A DNA stretch of 64,000 nucleotides from Flavobacteriales bacterium (GCA_029262875.1 JAJCYO010000149.1:1-64000), one strand, 5' to 3'; shown: positions 36,647 through 46,340, counted from the stretch's first letter. The notes: a model not told the origin generated them from the sequence alone. Program-made: numbers and translations.

Positions 36647-37585
36647 TTAAAAATAAAATCCAAAGGTCACGTCTGCAAGTGCATTTTTTTTCAATTTTGA
36701 ACTATTAGACTCAACTCCTTGATAATTTCTGACTAATTTTTCAGGTGTTAAATTATCACCCACTGAAAGTCTAAGAAATATACTTTTTCCTTCCTTAATA
36801 GTAGGTATTATTCTCACCCCAATACGTACAGAGTAATGGTAAAAATACCCACCTTCCCCATTAAATATATATCCACCTTGTTGTTCCGTTGCTTTTGACC
36901 TATAATGCTGCACATAACCAATACCAGCATCGAGTCTAAATATTCCATACCCAACAATTCCAATAATTTCAACAGGTACTCCATAAAGATGACTATTATA
37001 ATTTTTAAAGTATGAGTAGCCAAAACCTGTTCTTAATGCTAACTCTGCCATGTTATTCCTTGTTGACAACAATGCTCTTTCATAATTTAAGGAAAAAAAT
37101 GTGTTTGTAACTCCAAATATTTCGACAAAAGCTCTATCTCGTGAATAGTCAACAACTTCTTTTTCTAAATTATTACGAGATTGTTCTAAACTAATAAGCT
37201 CCTTCCACATTATAATGTCATTAAACTTTTTCTCTTTTCTCCAGTTAAGTAAATCGATATTAAATAAATTCAATTTTGACTTGTCCTGCTTAAAGTAAGC
37301 TGACAATATTAAATGTGCAGCCCAATCCTTATTCTCATCACTTTCAAGAACACTTAACAATTTATTTAAATTATTGATACTATTACTCTTGGAAAGAATA
37401 ACAGCGTCAATTGGCTCAATAATATAAATTGTAGGAGCAGCATTTTGTTTTCCTTTTTTTATATCAAATTTGATATTTGAATTATTAAAATCAAATCCAT
37501 TATTAGATTTAGTATTTATTATATCTTCCTGAGATTGAACAGAAAAGTAACTCAATATGATTATAAAAAGATATACATACCTCAT
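36647..37585 (-). CDS. Exported protein with a likely outer-membrane barrel C-terminus
   Basis: A 312-residue protein. Residues 1-18 are a signal peptide (VYLFIIILSYFSVQSQ). Residues 20-130 are mixed helix and charged (ending YSRDRAFVEIFGV). The rest shows alternating strands ending in aromatic residues (FFSLNYERALLS, ALRTGFGYSY, FRLDAGIGYVQHY, SVRIGVRI, FLRLSVGDNL) and a final LADVTFGFYF with a C-terminal Phe, as in small outer-membrane barrels. No family name can be given. The 3' side is followed by an unexplained 246-base gap. Confidence 0.65.
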   Translation of the reverse strand: MRYVYLFIIILSYFSVQSQEDIINTKSNNGFDFNNSNIKFDIKKGKQNAAPTIYIIEPIDAVILSKSNSINNLNKLLSVLESDENKDWAAHLILSAYFKQDKSKLNLFNIDLLNWRKEKKFNDIIMWKELISLEQSRNNLEKEVVDYSRDRAFVEIFGVTNTFFSLNYERALLSTRNNMAELALRTGFGYSYFKNYNSHLYGVPVEIIGIVGYGIFRLDAGIGYVQHYRSKATEQQGGYIFNGEGGYFYHYSVRIGVRIIPTIKEGKSIFLRLSVGDNLTPEKLVRNYQGVESNSSKLKKNALADVTFGFYF

Positions 37586-37625
37586 CCTCTAAAAGTACTC
37601 AAAATATTAAAAGTTGAGCGCTAAA

Positions 37626-37652
37626 AAAAGCCCCAACTGAGTTGAGGCTTTT
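37626..37652 (-). terminator. Intrinsic terminator of the nqr operon
   Basis: AAAAGCCCCAAC and GTTGAGGCTTTT pair with one mismatch around a TGA loop; on the minus strand a T run follows (complement of A 37623-37629). It is 19 bases after the nqrF stop. Confidence 0.85.
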
Positions 37653-37671
37653 CAATTCTATTCAGTTTTGG

Positions 37672-38976
37672 TTATCCACCAAAATCATCAAATCTTATGT
37701 TCTCGTCTGGCATACCAAAATCTTCTCCCATTTTCTGAACAGCAACGTTCATCATAGGTGGTCCACAGAAATACAGCTCTATGTCTTCTGGTGCTTCATG
37801 TTTGTTTAGGTACTCATCTATAACCACTTGGTGTACAAAACCTGTAAAACCATCTCCTTCTGGATCATTAGTATCCTTTTTGTTCACCCAGTTATCTGAT
37901 TCTAATGCATCCGATAATACCATGTAGAATTTAAAATTTGGAAATTCTTTCTCTAAATCTCTAAAGTAATGGATGTAAAACAATTCTGCTCTTGAACGAC
38001 CTCCATACCAATACGTTACTGTCCTACCTGTTTTAATGGTCTTAAATAACTCATACAAATGAGAACGCATAGGTGCCATTCCTGCTCCACCTCCAACATA
38101 TAACATCTCTGCCTCCGAGTGATTGATGAAGAATTCTCCGTAAGGTCCAGAAATAGTAACCTCATCTCCTTCTTTTTGATTAAATATATAAGAGGATACC
38201 ACTCCAGGGTTCACATCCATCCATGTATTTTTATCTCTATCCCATGGTGGCGCAGCAACCCTAACATTCAACATAATTTTTCTTCCTTCTGCTGGATAAG
38301 AAGCCATAGAATACGCTCTAATTACTTCTTCATCATTCTTCATTACTAAGTTCCTAATCGCATAATCTCCCTCTGCCCAATCTTTCTCAAACTTATCTGG
38401 TTCTCCCGGATGATCTTGAGGATGTGCTTTAATATCCATATCTGAAAACTTAATGGTACAAGCAGGAACATTAATTTGAATGTAACCTCCTGCTTTATAA
38501 TTCATGTCCTCTGGAACCTCAACAATAAATTCTTTAATGTAAGTAGCAACATTGTAATTGGATACGACTTTAGCCTTAAATTCTTTAATCCCTAAAATTT
38601 CTTCTTCAACTTCAACTTCCATGTCTTCCTTCACTTTCACTTGACATCCTAACCGATGGTTAGAAGCAATCTCTTTTCTCGAAAAAGAAGGTACTTCAGT
38701 TGGCAATATTGATCCACCTCCACTATGTACCTGGCATATGCACTGAGCGCAAGTACCACCTCCACCACAGGCAGAAGGAAGAAAAATACCTTGACTACTT
38801 AACGTATTCAATAAAGTATCTCCACCATTAACCTCTAACTCTTTTTCTCCGTTGATCGTAATCTTTATTTTACCAGAAGGCATCAATTTCGCTTTGGCAA
38901 ATAATAACACACTCGTTAGCACTATTACTACAACAAAGAATACGACAATTGTTATTATTATTACGCTATAATCCAT
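37672..38976 (-). CDS. nqrF: Na+-translocating NADH:quinone reductase subunit F
   Basis: A 434-residue electron-input subunit. One N-terminal helix (residues ~4-27) anchors it. The 2Fe-2S ferredoxin domain has Cys70, Cys76, Cys79 (ACGGGGTCAQC) and Cys111. The FAD and NADH domains contain RAYSMASYP (FAD) and the NADH-binding GGAGMAPMRSHLYEL plus the final DEN-x-RFDDFGG. It takes electrons from NADH and passes them to the membrane subunits that pump Na+. It is the last gene of the operon, 23 bases after nqrE, and is followed by a terminator. Confidence 0.97.
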   Translation of the reverse strand: MDYSVIIITIVVFFVVVIVLTSVLLFAKAKLMPSGKIKITINGEKELEVNGGDTLLNTLSSQGIFLPSACGGGGTCAQCICQVHSGGGSILPTEVPSFSRKEIASNHRLGCQVKVKEDMEVEVEEEILGIKEFKAKVVSNYNVATYIKEFIVEVPEDMNYKAGGYIQINVPACTIKFSDMDIKAHPQDHPGEPDKFEKDWAEGDYAIRNLVMKNDEEVIRAYSMASYPAEGRKIMLNVRVAAPPWDRDKNTWMDVNPGVVSSYIFNQKEGDEVTISGPYGEFFINHSEAEMLYVGGGAGMAPMRSHLYELFKTIKTGRTVTYWYGGRSRAELFYIHYFRDLEKEFPNFKFYMVLSDALESDNWVNKKDTNDPEGDGFTGFVHQVVIDEYLNKHEAPEDIELYFCGPPMMNVAVQKMGEDFGMPDENIRFDDFGG

Positions 38977-38999
38977 AATCTCTAAATCTTAATAATTTA

Positions 39000-39626
39000 T
39001 TAAAGTTCAAATCCTAAGAAGCCTAAGAAAGCTAATCCCATTAGACCTGTAAGAATAAACGCCATACCCACTCCTTTCAAAGGACCAGGAATATGTGAGT
39101 ATTTAATTTTTTCCCTAATGGCTGCAATTAACACGATGGCTAAAAACCAACCAAATCCAGAACCTAATCCATAAACGGTAGCTTCTCCTATATTCGCAAA
39201 TTGCTTTTGTTGCATAAACAAAGAAGCTCCAAGTATTGCACAGTTCACAGCAATTAGGGGTAAGAATATCCCTAAAGCTCCATATAATGCTGGAGAAAAC
39301 TTTTCTACTAACATCTCAACCAATTGTACAATTGATGCAATCACTGCAATAAACATGATAAAACTTAAAAAGCTAAGATCTTGTTTTGCAAAATAGGTCT
39401 CCCCTTCTCCATCTAACCACCACAGTGCACCTTCTTTAAGTACATATGTTTCTAATAAATAGTTAACTGGAACTGTAATCAATAGTACAAAAATTACTGC
39501 TGCCCCTAATCCTGTTGCAGTTTTCACCGTTTTTGATACTGCTAAATATGAACACATTCCAAAAAAGAAAGTGAAAACCATATTGTCAATAAAAGCACTT
39601 TTTATAAATATGTTAATGTATTCCAT
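39000..39626 (-). CDS. nqrE: Na+-translocating NADH:quinone reductase subunit E
   Basis: A 208-residue membrane subunit with six helices; it begins MEYINIFIKSAFIDNMVFTFFFGMCSYLAVSK, where the Cys in the first half helps coordinate the intramembrane iron centre shared with NqrD. The LGIFLPLIAVNCAILGASLF segment is the matching Cys-containing half-repeat. Spacing of 24 bases from nqrD and 23 from nqrF confirms one operon. No irregularities. Confidence 0.96.
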   Translation of the reverse strand: MEYINIFIKSAFIDNMVFTFFFGMCSYLAVSKTVKTATGLGAAVIFVLLITVPVNYLLETYVLKEGALWWLDGEGETYFAKQDLSFLSFIMFIAVIASIVQLVEMLVEKFSPALYGALGIFLPLIAVNCAILGASLFMQQKQFANIGEATVYGLGSGFGWFLAIVLIAAIREKIKYSHIPGPLKGVGMAFILTGLMGLAFLGFLGFEL

Positions 39627-39650
39627 TGTTATTCTTTTACGTTAATTCTT

Positions 39651-40316
39651 TTATTCTCCTATTAGTTCTGGATTTCTTGCTTTTTGTACCCAAATGTAAA
39701 TTCCAACTATAAATAATGATGATGGTGGCAATAACATTAATCCGTTATCCATGTAATCCATTGCATAAAAAGATTCTGGTACAATTGTTAATTTACCAAG
39801 ACCAGGAATAGTTAATGTTCCTGAACCAAATACTTCTTTAAAGAAAGCAACGACTACCAGTACTAACCCATATCCAAATCCATTTCCTACGCCATCTAAA
39901 ATAGATGCCCAAGGTTTATTTCCTAAAGCGAAGGCCTCTAATCTTCCCATAATAATACAGTTTGTAATAATTAGGCCTACAAATACAGAAAGAGACTTTG
40001 ATACATCATATACATAGGCTTTCAATATTTGATCGACACAAATCACCAAAAAAGCAACAATTACCAATTGTACAATAATTCTAATACGACCAGGAATAAT
40101 GTTACGCATTAATGAAACCAGTACATTTCCTATTACCAATACTGCCATTACTGCGATTGACATCACAATGGCATTATCCATCTGCACTGTTACCGCTAAA
40201 GCAGAACAAATACCTAATACCTGTATTGTTACAGGATTAATTGTATTAAGCGGGTTCTTAATTAATGCCATATTCTTTTTAGAGAATAATGGTGCTGATT
40301 TTTTTTCTTCGCTCAT
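39651..40316 (-). CDS. nqrD: Na+-translocating NADH:quinone reductase subunit D
   Basis: A 221-residue membrane subunit with about six helices. The two related halves each carry a Cys in a Gly/Ala-rich helix (VQVLGICSALAVT and LIITNCIIMGRLEAFA), which bind iron together with NqrE. The N-terminus is cytosolic and basic (SEEKKSAPLFSKKN). Gene spacing is 19 bases to nqrC. Confidence 0.96.
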   Translation of the reverse strand: MSEEKKSAPLFSKKNMALIKNPLNTINPVTIQVLGICSALAVTVQMDNAIVMSIAVMAVLVIGNVLVSLMRNIIPGRIRIIVQLVIVAFLVICVDQILKAYVYDVSKSLSVFVGLIITNCIIMGRLEAFALGNKPWASILDGVGNGFGYGLVLVVVAFFKEVFGSGTLTIPGLGKLTIVPESFYAMDYMDNGLMLLPPSSLFIVGIYIWVQKARNPELIGE

Positions 40317-40335
40317 AGCTTTATCTTAAAATATC

Positions 40336-41157
40336 TTATTTTTTAAACTCAGAGTTTGCTTTAAAGAAGTTATAATACACTTCCATGCTTCTACTTAACA
40401 TCTCATCAACACCAACTCCAGTAAAAGTAGCTCCACTTATTCCATCAACCTGATGATTATTTAAATCCTTACCTGGTTTTAAAACTCCTATTGGTGAATA
40501 GGATCCATTTTCTTCAATTGTTTTTCCTATAAATTGATCCTGAAACCAATCCTCATTAATCTTAGAACCTAATCCTGCTGTTTCTTGTTTATGGTCGAAC
40601 ACTGATCCATTAATCGTTATAATATCCGATTTCACAGCAACATAACCCCATATATCATCCCATAGTCCTTTACCACTTGCAGAAAGAACATAATACGTTT
40701 GTCCACCATCCTCACATACAAAGATTGGAAAATGTATATCCGCTGATTTGGACAATGCATCCTTAATTGCAGCATCATCACCCTTATTCTTACTCATTAT
40801 AGGCTTAACATATCTTGAGTATTCTTTTCTCAAATCAATGTTAAACGCATCTAACTTATCCAATGGATCTATTGCATCTTCAACAGATTTATCGCTTAAG
40901 ATTTCTCCGTTATAGTTAATGGTTATTCTCCTCTTTACAAAATCATTAAATTTTGCTCCTGCCTCTTCTCTTGTTACACCATCTGTTGCTTCAATACCAA
41001 TTGATTGAAGTATGTTTTGCATCTTTTCGTTTTTAACGTTTGCTTGTTGCAGTGGTTTCAAACTCATTGAAATGAATGCTAATATTCCTCCAACTACTAT
41101 TACCATAACAGTAGCAAAAACAATTGTATATACGTTACTATCTCTATTAATAGCCAT
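40336..41157 (-). CDS. nqrC: Na+-translocating NADH:quinone reductase subunit C
   Basis: A 273-residue subunit with one N-terminal membrane helix and a periplasmic FMN domain. FMN is covalently bound through phosphoester to Thr246 in the motif HQVDGISGATFTGVG, which ApbE recognises; ApbE is not in the window. It passes electrons from NqrD/E to NqrB. It ends two bases short of overlapping nqrB, and nqrD follows after 19 bases. Confidence 0.96.
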   Translation of the reverse strand: MAINRDSNVYTIVFATVMVIVVGGILAFISMSLKPLQQANVKNEKMQNILQSIGIEATDGVTREEAGAKFNDFVKRRITINYNGEILSDKSVEDAIDPLDKLDAFNIDLRKEYSRYVKPIMSKNKGDDAAIKDALSKSADIHFPIFVCEDGGQTYYVLSASGKGLWDDIWGYVAVKSDIITINGSVFDHKQETAGLGSKINEDWFQDQFIGKTIEENGSYSPIGVLKPGKDLNNHQVDGISGATFTGVGVDEMLSRSMEVYYNFFKANSEFKK

Positions 41158-41159
41158 AA

Positions 41160-42338
41160 TTATGCTGTTTTAACTCGTTTTAATCTTTTCTTAATGTTTG
41201 AATTGATAACTACGTGATCAATTAATGGTGCGCACACGTTACCTATTAAAATAGCTAACATCATTCCTTCAGGATACGCTGGATTAGCAACTCTTATCAG
41301 TATTGCTAAAAATCCAATTACAAAACCATATACCCATTTACCAGAATTTGTTTGTGTTCCAGTTACCGGATCGGTAGCCATAAATACTAAACCAAATGCA
41401 AACCCACCTAATGCTAATTGATGTAGTGCTGGAACTGCCATAAATAAGTTCTCTCCAGCAACAGCATTAAATATCAGACACATTACATACCCTCCTACAA
41501 ATGTTGAAAGCATAATTCTCCAACTTGCTATACCTGTAAACAGTAATAATAAAGCTCCTATTCCAATGGCAATAACAGAAGTCTCTCCAATTGAACCAGG
41601 AACGAATCCTATTACCGACTCCATAATAGAAGGAATTGCCTCAACACCACCTTCTACTGCATTTCCTAATGGAGTTGCTCCTGAATAACCATCAACCAAC
41701 GACTGTCCTTCTTCTAAGCTTGTATTGGTCCAAACTTTATCTCCAGACATTTTTGTTGGATAAGCAAAGAATAAGAACGCTCTAGTTACTAAAGCAACAT
41801 TCAATACGTTCATTCCAGTTCCACCAAAAATTTCCTTTCCAATAATTACAGCAAAAACAACTGCTACAGCCAACATAGCCCATGGGATATCAACTGGTAC
41901 AATTAATGGAATTAGCATCCCTGAAACCAGAAATCCTTCTTGAATTGGGTGTTTATTAATGGCAGCAAAGATAAACTCTACTCCTAACCCAACACCGTAA
42001 GAAATTACAACTAATGGTAATACTTTGATTGCTCCAAATAAAAATTTATCCCAAAACAGGTTGCAGACATTATCTCCAGCTAAGCATTCTCCAATAGCCA
42101 AGAAATGTTGATGCCCTACATTGTACATTCCAAATAATAATGCCGGTATTAACGCCATTACTACTATTATCATGGTTCTTTTTAAATCCACACTATCTCT
42201 AATGTGTACACCATTTTTGTTCGTATGCCCAGGAACAAATAAGAAGGTATAGGTTCCATCCCATATAGCATGAGCTATAGGAAATTTCCCATCACTCTTG
42301 GGCTTTACTTTTTGCATGAATTTTTCTAATGCTTTCAT
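41160..42338 (-). CDS. nqrB: Na+-translocating NADH:quinone reductase subunit B
   Basis: A 392-residue membrane subunit with about ten helices, containing the second covalent FMN site (VDGYSGATPLGNAVE, Thr of SGAT) and riboflavin. It forms the sodium channel and the quinone site together with NqrA. N-terminal cytosolic segment KFMQKVKPKSDGKFPIAH and the CAPLIDHVVINSNIKKRLKR end are typical. nqrC starts two bases downstream. Confidence 0.97.
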   Translation of the reverse strand: MKALEKFMQKVKPKSDGKFPIAHAIWDGTYTFLFVPGHTNKNGVHIRDSVDLKRTMIIVVMALIPALLFGMYNVGHQHFLAIGECLAGDNVCNLFWDKFLFGAIKVLPLVVISYGVGLGVEFIFAAINKHPIQEGFLVSGMLIPLIVPVDIPWAMLAVAVVFAVIIGKEIFGGTGMNVLNVALVTRAFLFFAYPTKMSGDKVWTNTSLEEGQSLVDGYSGATPLGNAVEGGVEAIPSIMESVIGFVPGSIGETSVIAIGIGALLLLFTGIASWRIMLSTFVGGYVMCLIFNAVAGENLFMAVPALHQLALGGFAFGLVFMATDPVTGTQTNSGKWVYGFVIGFLAILIRVANPAYPEGMMLAILIGNVCAPLIDHVVINSNIKKRLKRVKTA

Positions 42339-42360
42339 CTATTTTGATCTATTTAGAGAT

Positions 42361-43713
42361 TTAGGTCGTTTCTTTCCTTACTAAATCCAAAGCTTCTCTT
42401 ACAATTTTTTGTGTTTCTATTTTTGAAGTACATCCGTACTCGCATAATGCAAAATCCTCTGGCGCTACTTCGTAAACACCTAAGCTTTCCATTAAGTCTA
42501 TATCTTGTGTAATCATTGATTTTACTAAGTGGACCGGATAAATATTCATAGGAAAAACTTTCTCATACTCCCCAGCCATTACAAATGCTCTTTCTTCTCC
42601 ATTCATATTCGCATCCAAATCACGTTCTTTATTTGGAGCTAAAAATGAGAATGAAGTTCTGGATAGACTAAACCCATTAAAACCTAAGAATGGTAACCAT
42701 CCCATAAATCTATTTTCACCACCCGCTGGAATTACCGTTAACTGGTAATTATAAAAACCAAGATGTCCATCTTCTTTAATTTGAGTTCCTGTTAAAGGAT
42801 TTCCACTAATGTACCTTCCGCCTTCTTCTGTCTTTCCTTTTAAAATATCTGAAACATTAGCTCCTAATACAGTTTTAACATACTTAGGTGCAGTTACTTT
42901 AGATCCGGCAACAACAACAGCTCTGGAAGCATCAAACTTTCCTTCTTTAAATAATTTACCTATTGTTAATACATCCAATGCATTTAACACCCATACCACT
43001 TCACCCTTATTAATTGGCTCAATATGGTGCATTTGTATACCAACATTTCCTGCTGGATGCGGTCCTGAAATTTTATTGATCTGAACATTTTTGGCTGCAG
43101 TAAATGCTGCATCAGCATTTGCATTACCTGTAATGTTTAAATGAACTTTTCCTGATGTCAATTTTGCTAAAGCATCTAATCCAGCCTGTAATATTTCTCC
43201 TTGTCCGTGAGCAACAAATCCATAATCAGGAGCTAAAGGAGCCGAATCAAAAGCAGTTACATGAATTGCTTTGGGAGCATCCATAGGATTAGCGACAATG
43301 TCAAATGGTCGTTGACGAATAAAAGGCCAAACACCACTTTTCAACATATTATCTAAGACTTCCTCTCGAGACATACTGCTCGGATCTCCTTGTTTGAACG
43401 TCTCGTAAGCGATGTCTCCATCAGCTTTCACTTTTACTTCTAAAATCTTTCTTTTTTCTCCTCTATTTATTTCTGTTACTTCACCACTAATTGGAGAAGT
43501 GAACAAGACCTTATCATTTTCCTTGTTATAAAAAATTGGAGATCCAGCCTTAACTTTATCACCAATCTTAACAGATAACTTAGGTATTAATCCAGGAAAA
43601 TCAGTTGGTTTTAAAACAATATCAGAAGTAGAAACCGGGTTATCATAAAGTTTTTCGGCCACGCCTTTTAACTTAATGTTTACGCCTTTTCGAATTCTTA
43701 CGTCTTTTGACAT
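42361..43713 (-). CDS. nqrA: Na+-translocating NADH:quinone reductase subunit A
   Basis: A 450-residue peripheral subunit, first gene of the operon. It binds ubiquinone or menaquinone in other bacteria; UbiE/MenG in this window suggests menaquinone here. Visible blocks: IRKGVNIKLKGVAEKLYDNP, KPTDFPGLIPKLSVKIGDKVKAGSPIF, and a Cys-containing end (FALCEYGCTSKIETQKIVREALD). The start ATG lies about 20 bases from the predicted transcription start at the 43740 promoter. Confidence 0.96.
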   Translation of the reverse strand: MSKDVRIRKGVNIKLKGVAEKLYDNPVSTSDIVLKPTDFPGLIPKLSVKIGDKVKAGSPIFYNKENDKVLFTSPISGEVTEINRGEKRKILEVKVKADGDIAYETFKQGDPSSMSREEVLDNMLKSGVWPFIRQRPFDIVANPMDAPKAIHVTAFDSAPLAPDYGFVAHGQGEILQAGLDALAKLTSGKVHLNITGNANADAAFTAAKNVQINKISGPHPAGNVGIQMHHIEPINKGEVVWVLNALDVLTIGKLFKEGKFDASRAVVVAGSKVTAPKYVKTVLGANVSDILKGKTEEGGRYISGNPLTGTQIKEDGHLGFYNYQLTVIPAGGENRFMGWLPFLGFNGFSLSRTSFSFLAPNKERDLDANMNGEERAFVMAGEYEKVFPMNIYPVHLVKSMITQDIDLMESLGVYEVAPEDFALCEYGCTSKIETQKIVREALDLVRKETT

Positions 43714-43739
43714 ATATCTATGTTTGTGGAATAAGAGAA

Positions 43740-43769
43740 CAAAATTAGAAAATAGTATGATGTTTCAAA
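43740..43769 (-). promoter_or_regulatory. Promoter of the nqrABCDEF operon
   Basis: On the minus strand TTTG (complement of 43766-43769) is followed after 18 bases by TAATTTTG (complement of 43740-43747), matching the Bacteroidota -33/-7 pattern. It lies 27 bases before the nqrA ATG. This is the best promoter in the window. Confidence 0.7.
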
Positions 43770-43856
43770 GCAAATTAATAAGAATTTGTAATAATTTAGA
43801 TTGGTTCCAAAATTGCTTGGTTCAATATCGTAATTTTACCAACAAATTTAATTTTA

Positions 43857-45188
43857 ATGAGTAATCGTTTCGCGCAATTTACAACTATTTCTACCGTCTT
43901 ATTAGGGCTCATATTTGTGATATGTAGTTCCAATCAGATTATTGACGATGATGATGATTACATCATAGAAAATTACATTAGATATGATGACCATATATAC
44001 GATGACAGCATAAAAACGGTACTGCTTTTTAACACCAGAAATGAAATGAGTTACCCTATCATTAGTCTAAATGGAGGGGAGACTATTAAACTTAGTTTTG
44101 ATGACCTAAGAAGAGAGAATAGTGTTTACAATTACACTATAATTCACTGTGATGCTAACTGGGAAGTTTCAGCGTTAGATCAGAACGAATACATTGACGG
44201 TTTTTATGAAGATGAAATCTTTGATTTTAAATATTCTAATAATACGGATCTATACTATACACACTACAACATGAGTTTTCCTAATGAAAATATGAAGCTC
44301 ACAAAATCTGGAAATTATGTCATTATGGTGTATAAGGTGAACGAAAAAGAAAACCCTATACTTACTAAACGTTTCATGGTTTTTGAAAGCAACGTTGGCA
44401 TCACCATGAATATTAAAAGGGCTACTGATGTAAATGAAAGTTATTTTAGACAAGAGATTGACTTTAAAATTAACCATGACGGTTACGACATTAAAGATCC
44501 TTTTGGAAGATTAAATGTTGTATTGATGCAAAACTACCGATGGGATAATGCCATTACAGGTCTAAAACCTAAGTTTATTAATGATACTGAGCTGAACTAT
44601 GATTACAACAACAGCGAGAATGTGTTTGATGCCAACAACGAGTTTAGAGAGTTTGACATTAAGAGTATCAGGTACAATACCATAAGGGTTAAAAAAATAA
44701 AATTTGAAGCACATGACAAACTAAACCATGTTTATCTTTTACCTGATGAAAGGCGCTCGTTTAAACAATATTATTCTCAAGCTGATATAAATGGAAATTT
44801 CTTAATTAAACGTAATGAAGGGACAGACAGTGAATCTGAAGCGGACTATGTTAAGGTTCATTTTACTTTACCCTATACTCCACCTTTAAATGATGGTAAC
44901 CTCTATTTATTTGGGAAATTCTGCGATTGGAAATTTAAAGAAGAATTGAAGTTAGATTATGATACCCTTAATTTACGCTACCACAAAGAAATATTGGTAA
45001 AACAAGGTTATTACAATTACCTCTATTGTTTTGTAAAAGATGGATCCAAAAATACTGGAGACATTTCTGTAGTTGAGGGTTCACACTACGAGACCAAAAA
45101 CGAATACTCCATTTTAGTTTACCATCGAGAACTAAACGATAATTTCGATAAGCTGGTTGGCTATGCCACTGTTGCTGATGAGAATTAA
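43857..45188 (+). CDS. T9SS plug protein (DUF5103)
   Basis: A 443-residue exported protein of the family whose members occlude the SprA translocon of the type IX secretion system. After a short hydrophobic N-terminus (residues ~9-25) comes the family pattern: DDSIKTVLLFNTRNEMSYPIISL, then IKLSFDDL, YTIIHCDANWEVSALDQNEYIDGF, and the later EIDFKINHDGYDIKDPFG and VLMQNYRWDNAI blocks. Residues ~330-440 form a second beta domain with YTPPLNDGNLYLFGKFCDW. Length is normal. The gene stands alone, divergent from nqrA and convergent with a lipoprotein gene. The N-terminal DDDDD run after the signal is an oddity. Confidence 0.85.
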   Translation: MSNRFAQFTTISTVLLGLIFVICSSNQIIDDDDDYIIENYIRYDDHIYDDSIKTVLLFNTRNEMSYPIISLNGGETIKLSFDDLRRENSVYNYTIIHCDANWEVSALDQNEYIDGFYEDEIFDFKYSNNTDLYYTHYNMSFPNENMKLTKSGNYVIMVYKVNEKENPILTKRFMVFESNVGITMNIKRATDVNESYFRQEIDFKINHDGYDIKDPFGRLNVVLMQNYRWDNAITGLKPKFINDTELNYDYNNSENVFDANNEFREFDIKSIRYNTIRVKKIKFEAHDKLNHVYLLPDERRSFKQYYSQADINGNFLIKRNEGTDSESEADYVKVHFTLPYTPPLNDGNLYLFGKFCDWKFKEELKLDYDTLNLRYHKEILVKQGYYNYLYCFVKDGSKNTGDISVVEGSHYETKNEYSILVYHRELNDNFDKLVGYATVADEN

Positions 45189-45198
45189 ATACAGAGTC

Positions 45199-45615
45199 CT
45201 AATTAATATAAGCTGACTCAGGAACTGATTTTAAAGTTTCAAAACTATCGTCAGTATATCTCAAAGATATAGTATAAGTGTAAGTCTGTGAACAAGTAAC
45301 AGGATCGTTAATATAGTCATTACCACTTGATAGCGTATTTACAAAATTTCCATCCCTATAAATGACAAAGACATAAGGTCTGTTATTCATAAAACTAACA
45401 TATTCAGGTACTATCTCAAAGCTTACCACTGCTCTACAATTACCAGGAGTGGGTATAAATGTTCCTATACCAGTGATACGCACTGGAACCATCATAGAGA
45501 ATTCTTCATGTGGGTTAGTAGTCAGCACTACACTTTCTAATTTATTTTTAGTACACGAGCTTAATCCATATGAAATCAGTGCTACTAATACAAACCTAAG
45601 ACATAGTCTCCTCAT
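45199..45615 (-). CDS. Small lipoprotein of unknown function
   Basis: A 138-residue protein with a lipoprotein signal ending GLSSCTKN (Cys21). The mature part is beta-rich, about 115 residues, with VPVRITGIGTFIPTPGNCRAVVSFEIVPEY and TYTYTISLRYTDDSF, likely an Ig-like fold; the two later Cys may form a disulphide. No family recognised. The PEGA-like gene lies five bases upstream, so the two form a small operon that converges with the T9SS plug gene. Confidence 0.65.
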   Translation of the reverse strand: MRRLCLRFVLVALISYGLSSCTKNKLESVVLTTNPHEEFSMMVPVRITGIGTFIPTPGNCRAVVSFEIVPEYVSFMNNRPYVFVIYRDGNFVNTLSSGNDYINDPVTCSQTYTYTISLRYTDDSFETLKSVPESAYIN

Positions 45616-45620
45616 AAGAT

Positions 45621-46340
45621 TTAAAAATTATACGTTAAAACAAAAGTATTAACGCCATTATTTTCTTGATAGTTAAAATTAAAATGAGACAACAGAGTTT
45701 TATCTTCATAATTAGGCTTTTCTAACCTTTTTGCATACCGAAGAAAATACCAACTCACAATTGCACCAACAGCAACCGTTCCATAAGCAATTACCTTTGC
45801 CTGATTCAAACTACTTAACTCTTTATTATAAGCCTCTTTTGCGTGATTAAAAGTATTTCTATTACTTTCAATATCATCTAAATAAACCGACTCATTGAAA
45901 ACCGTTTCAGCTTCAACTGCTCTATTGTACTGTATATCTACTTCTTCACTAACACTGCTCATTCGTTTAAAATTAAAGACACTTAAACCAACAAAGACTG
46001 GTATAGGGAGGAACCGTGAAGTAAAGCGTTTAAATTTGTACTTTTTAAGTTGTTTTTGATAGCTTAGATAATCATCTTGAAAAGTGAGTGTTTTTAGTAT
46101 CATTATATTGCTGTCTGGAACAACCGTTATTTCTTGTTCTTGAAGTTTCTTATTTGGAGCCCATACCTTTAACATATACTTTCCAGACTGTATCTGAATT
46201 GGAGTATTACTTTTAAGTAGAATAGTATCCAATCTTATGATGGCTGTACGGGGATTGGTAATAACCTTTAAAGTTCCTTTCTTTTGGCTATAACCTGCTG
46301 TTATTAATATGAAAAATACAATTGTAATTGTTAATCTCAT
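45621..46340 (-). CDS. Exported PEGA-like protein with a membrane helix
   Basis: A 239-residue protein. A signal peptide (residues 1-18) is followed by a PEGA-like beta module (GTLKVITNPRTAIIRLDTILL ... PIQIQSGKYMLKVWAPNKKL), where a repeated-unit carbohydrate-binding fold is usual. Then come a basic segment (YQKQLKKYKFKRFTSRF), a hydrophobic stretch (LPIPVFVGLSVFNF), a helical coil and a second hydrophobic helix (VIAYGTVAVGAIVSWYFL). The C-terminus is strand-like. Function unknown; a PEGA domain suggests binding of envelope glycans. It precedes the lipoprotein gene by five bases. Confidence 0.65.
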   Translation of the reverse strand: MRLTITIVFFILITAGYSQKKGTLKVITNPRTAIIRLDTILLKSNTPIQIQSGKYMLKVWAPNKKLQEQEITVVPDSNIMILKTLTFQDDYLSYQKQLKKYKFKRFTSRFLPIPVFVGLSVFNFKRMSSVSEEVDIQYNRAVEAETVFNESVYLDDIESNRNTFNHAKEAYNKELSSLNQAKVIAYGTVAVGAIVSWYFLRYAKRLEKPNYEDKTLLSHFNFNYQENNGVNTFVLTYNF

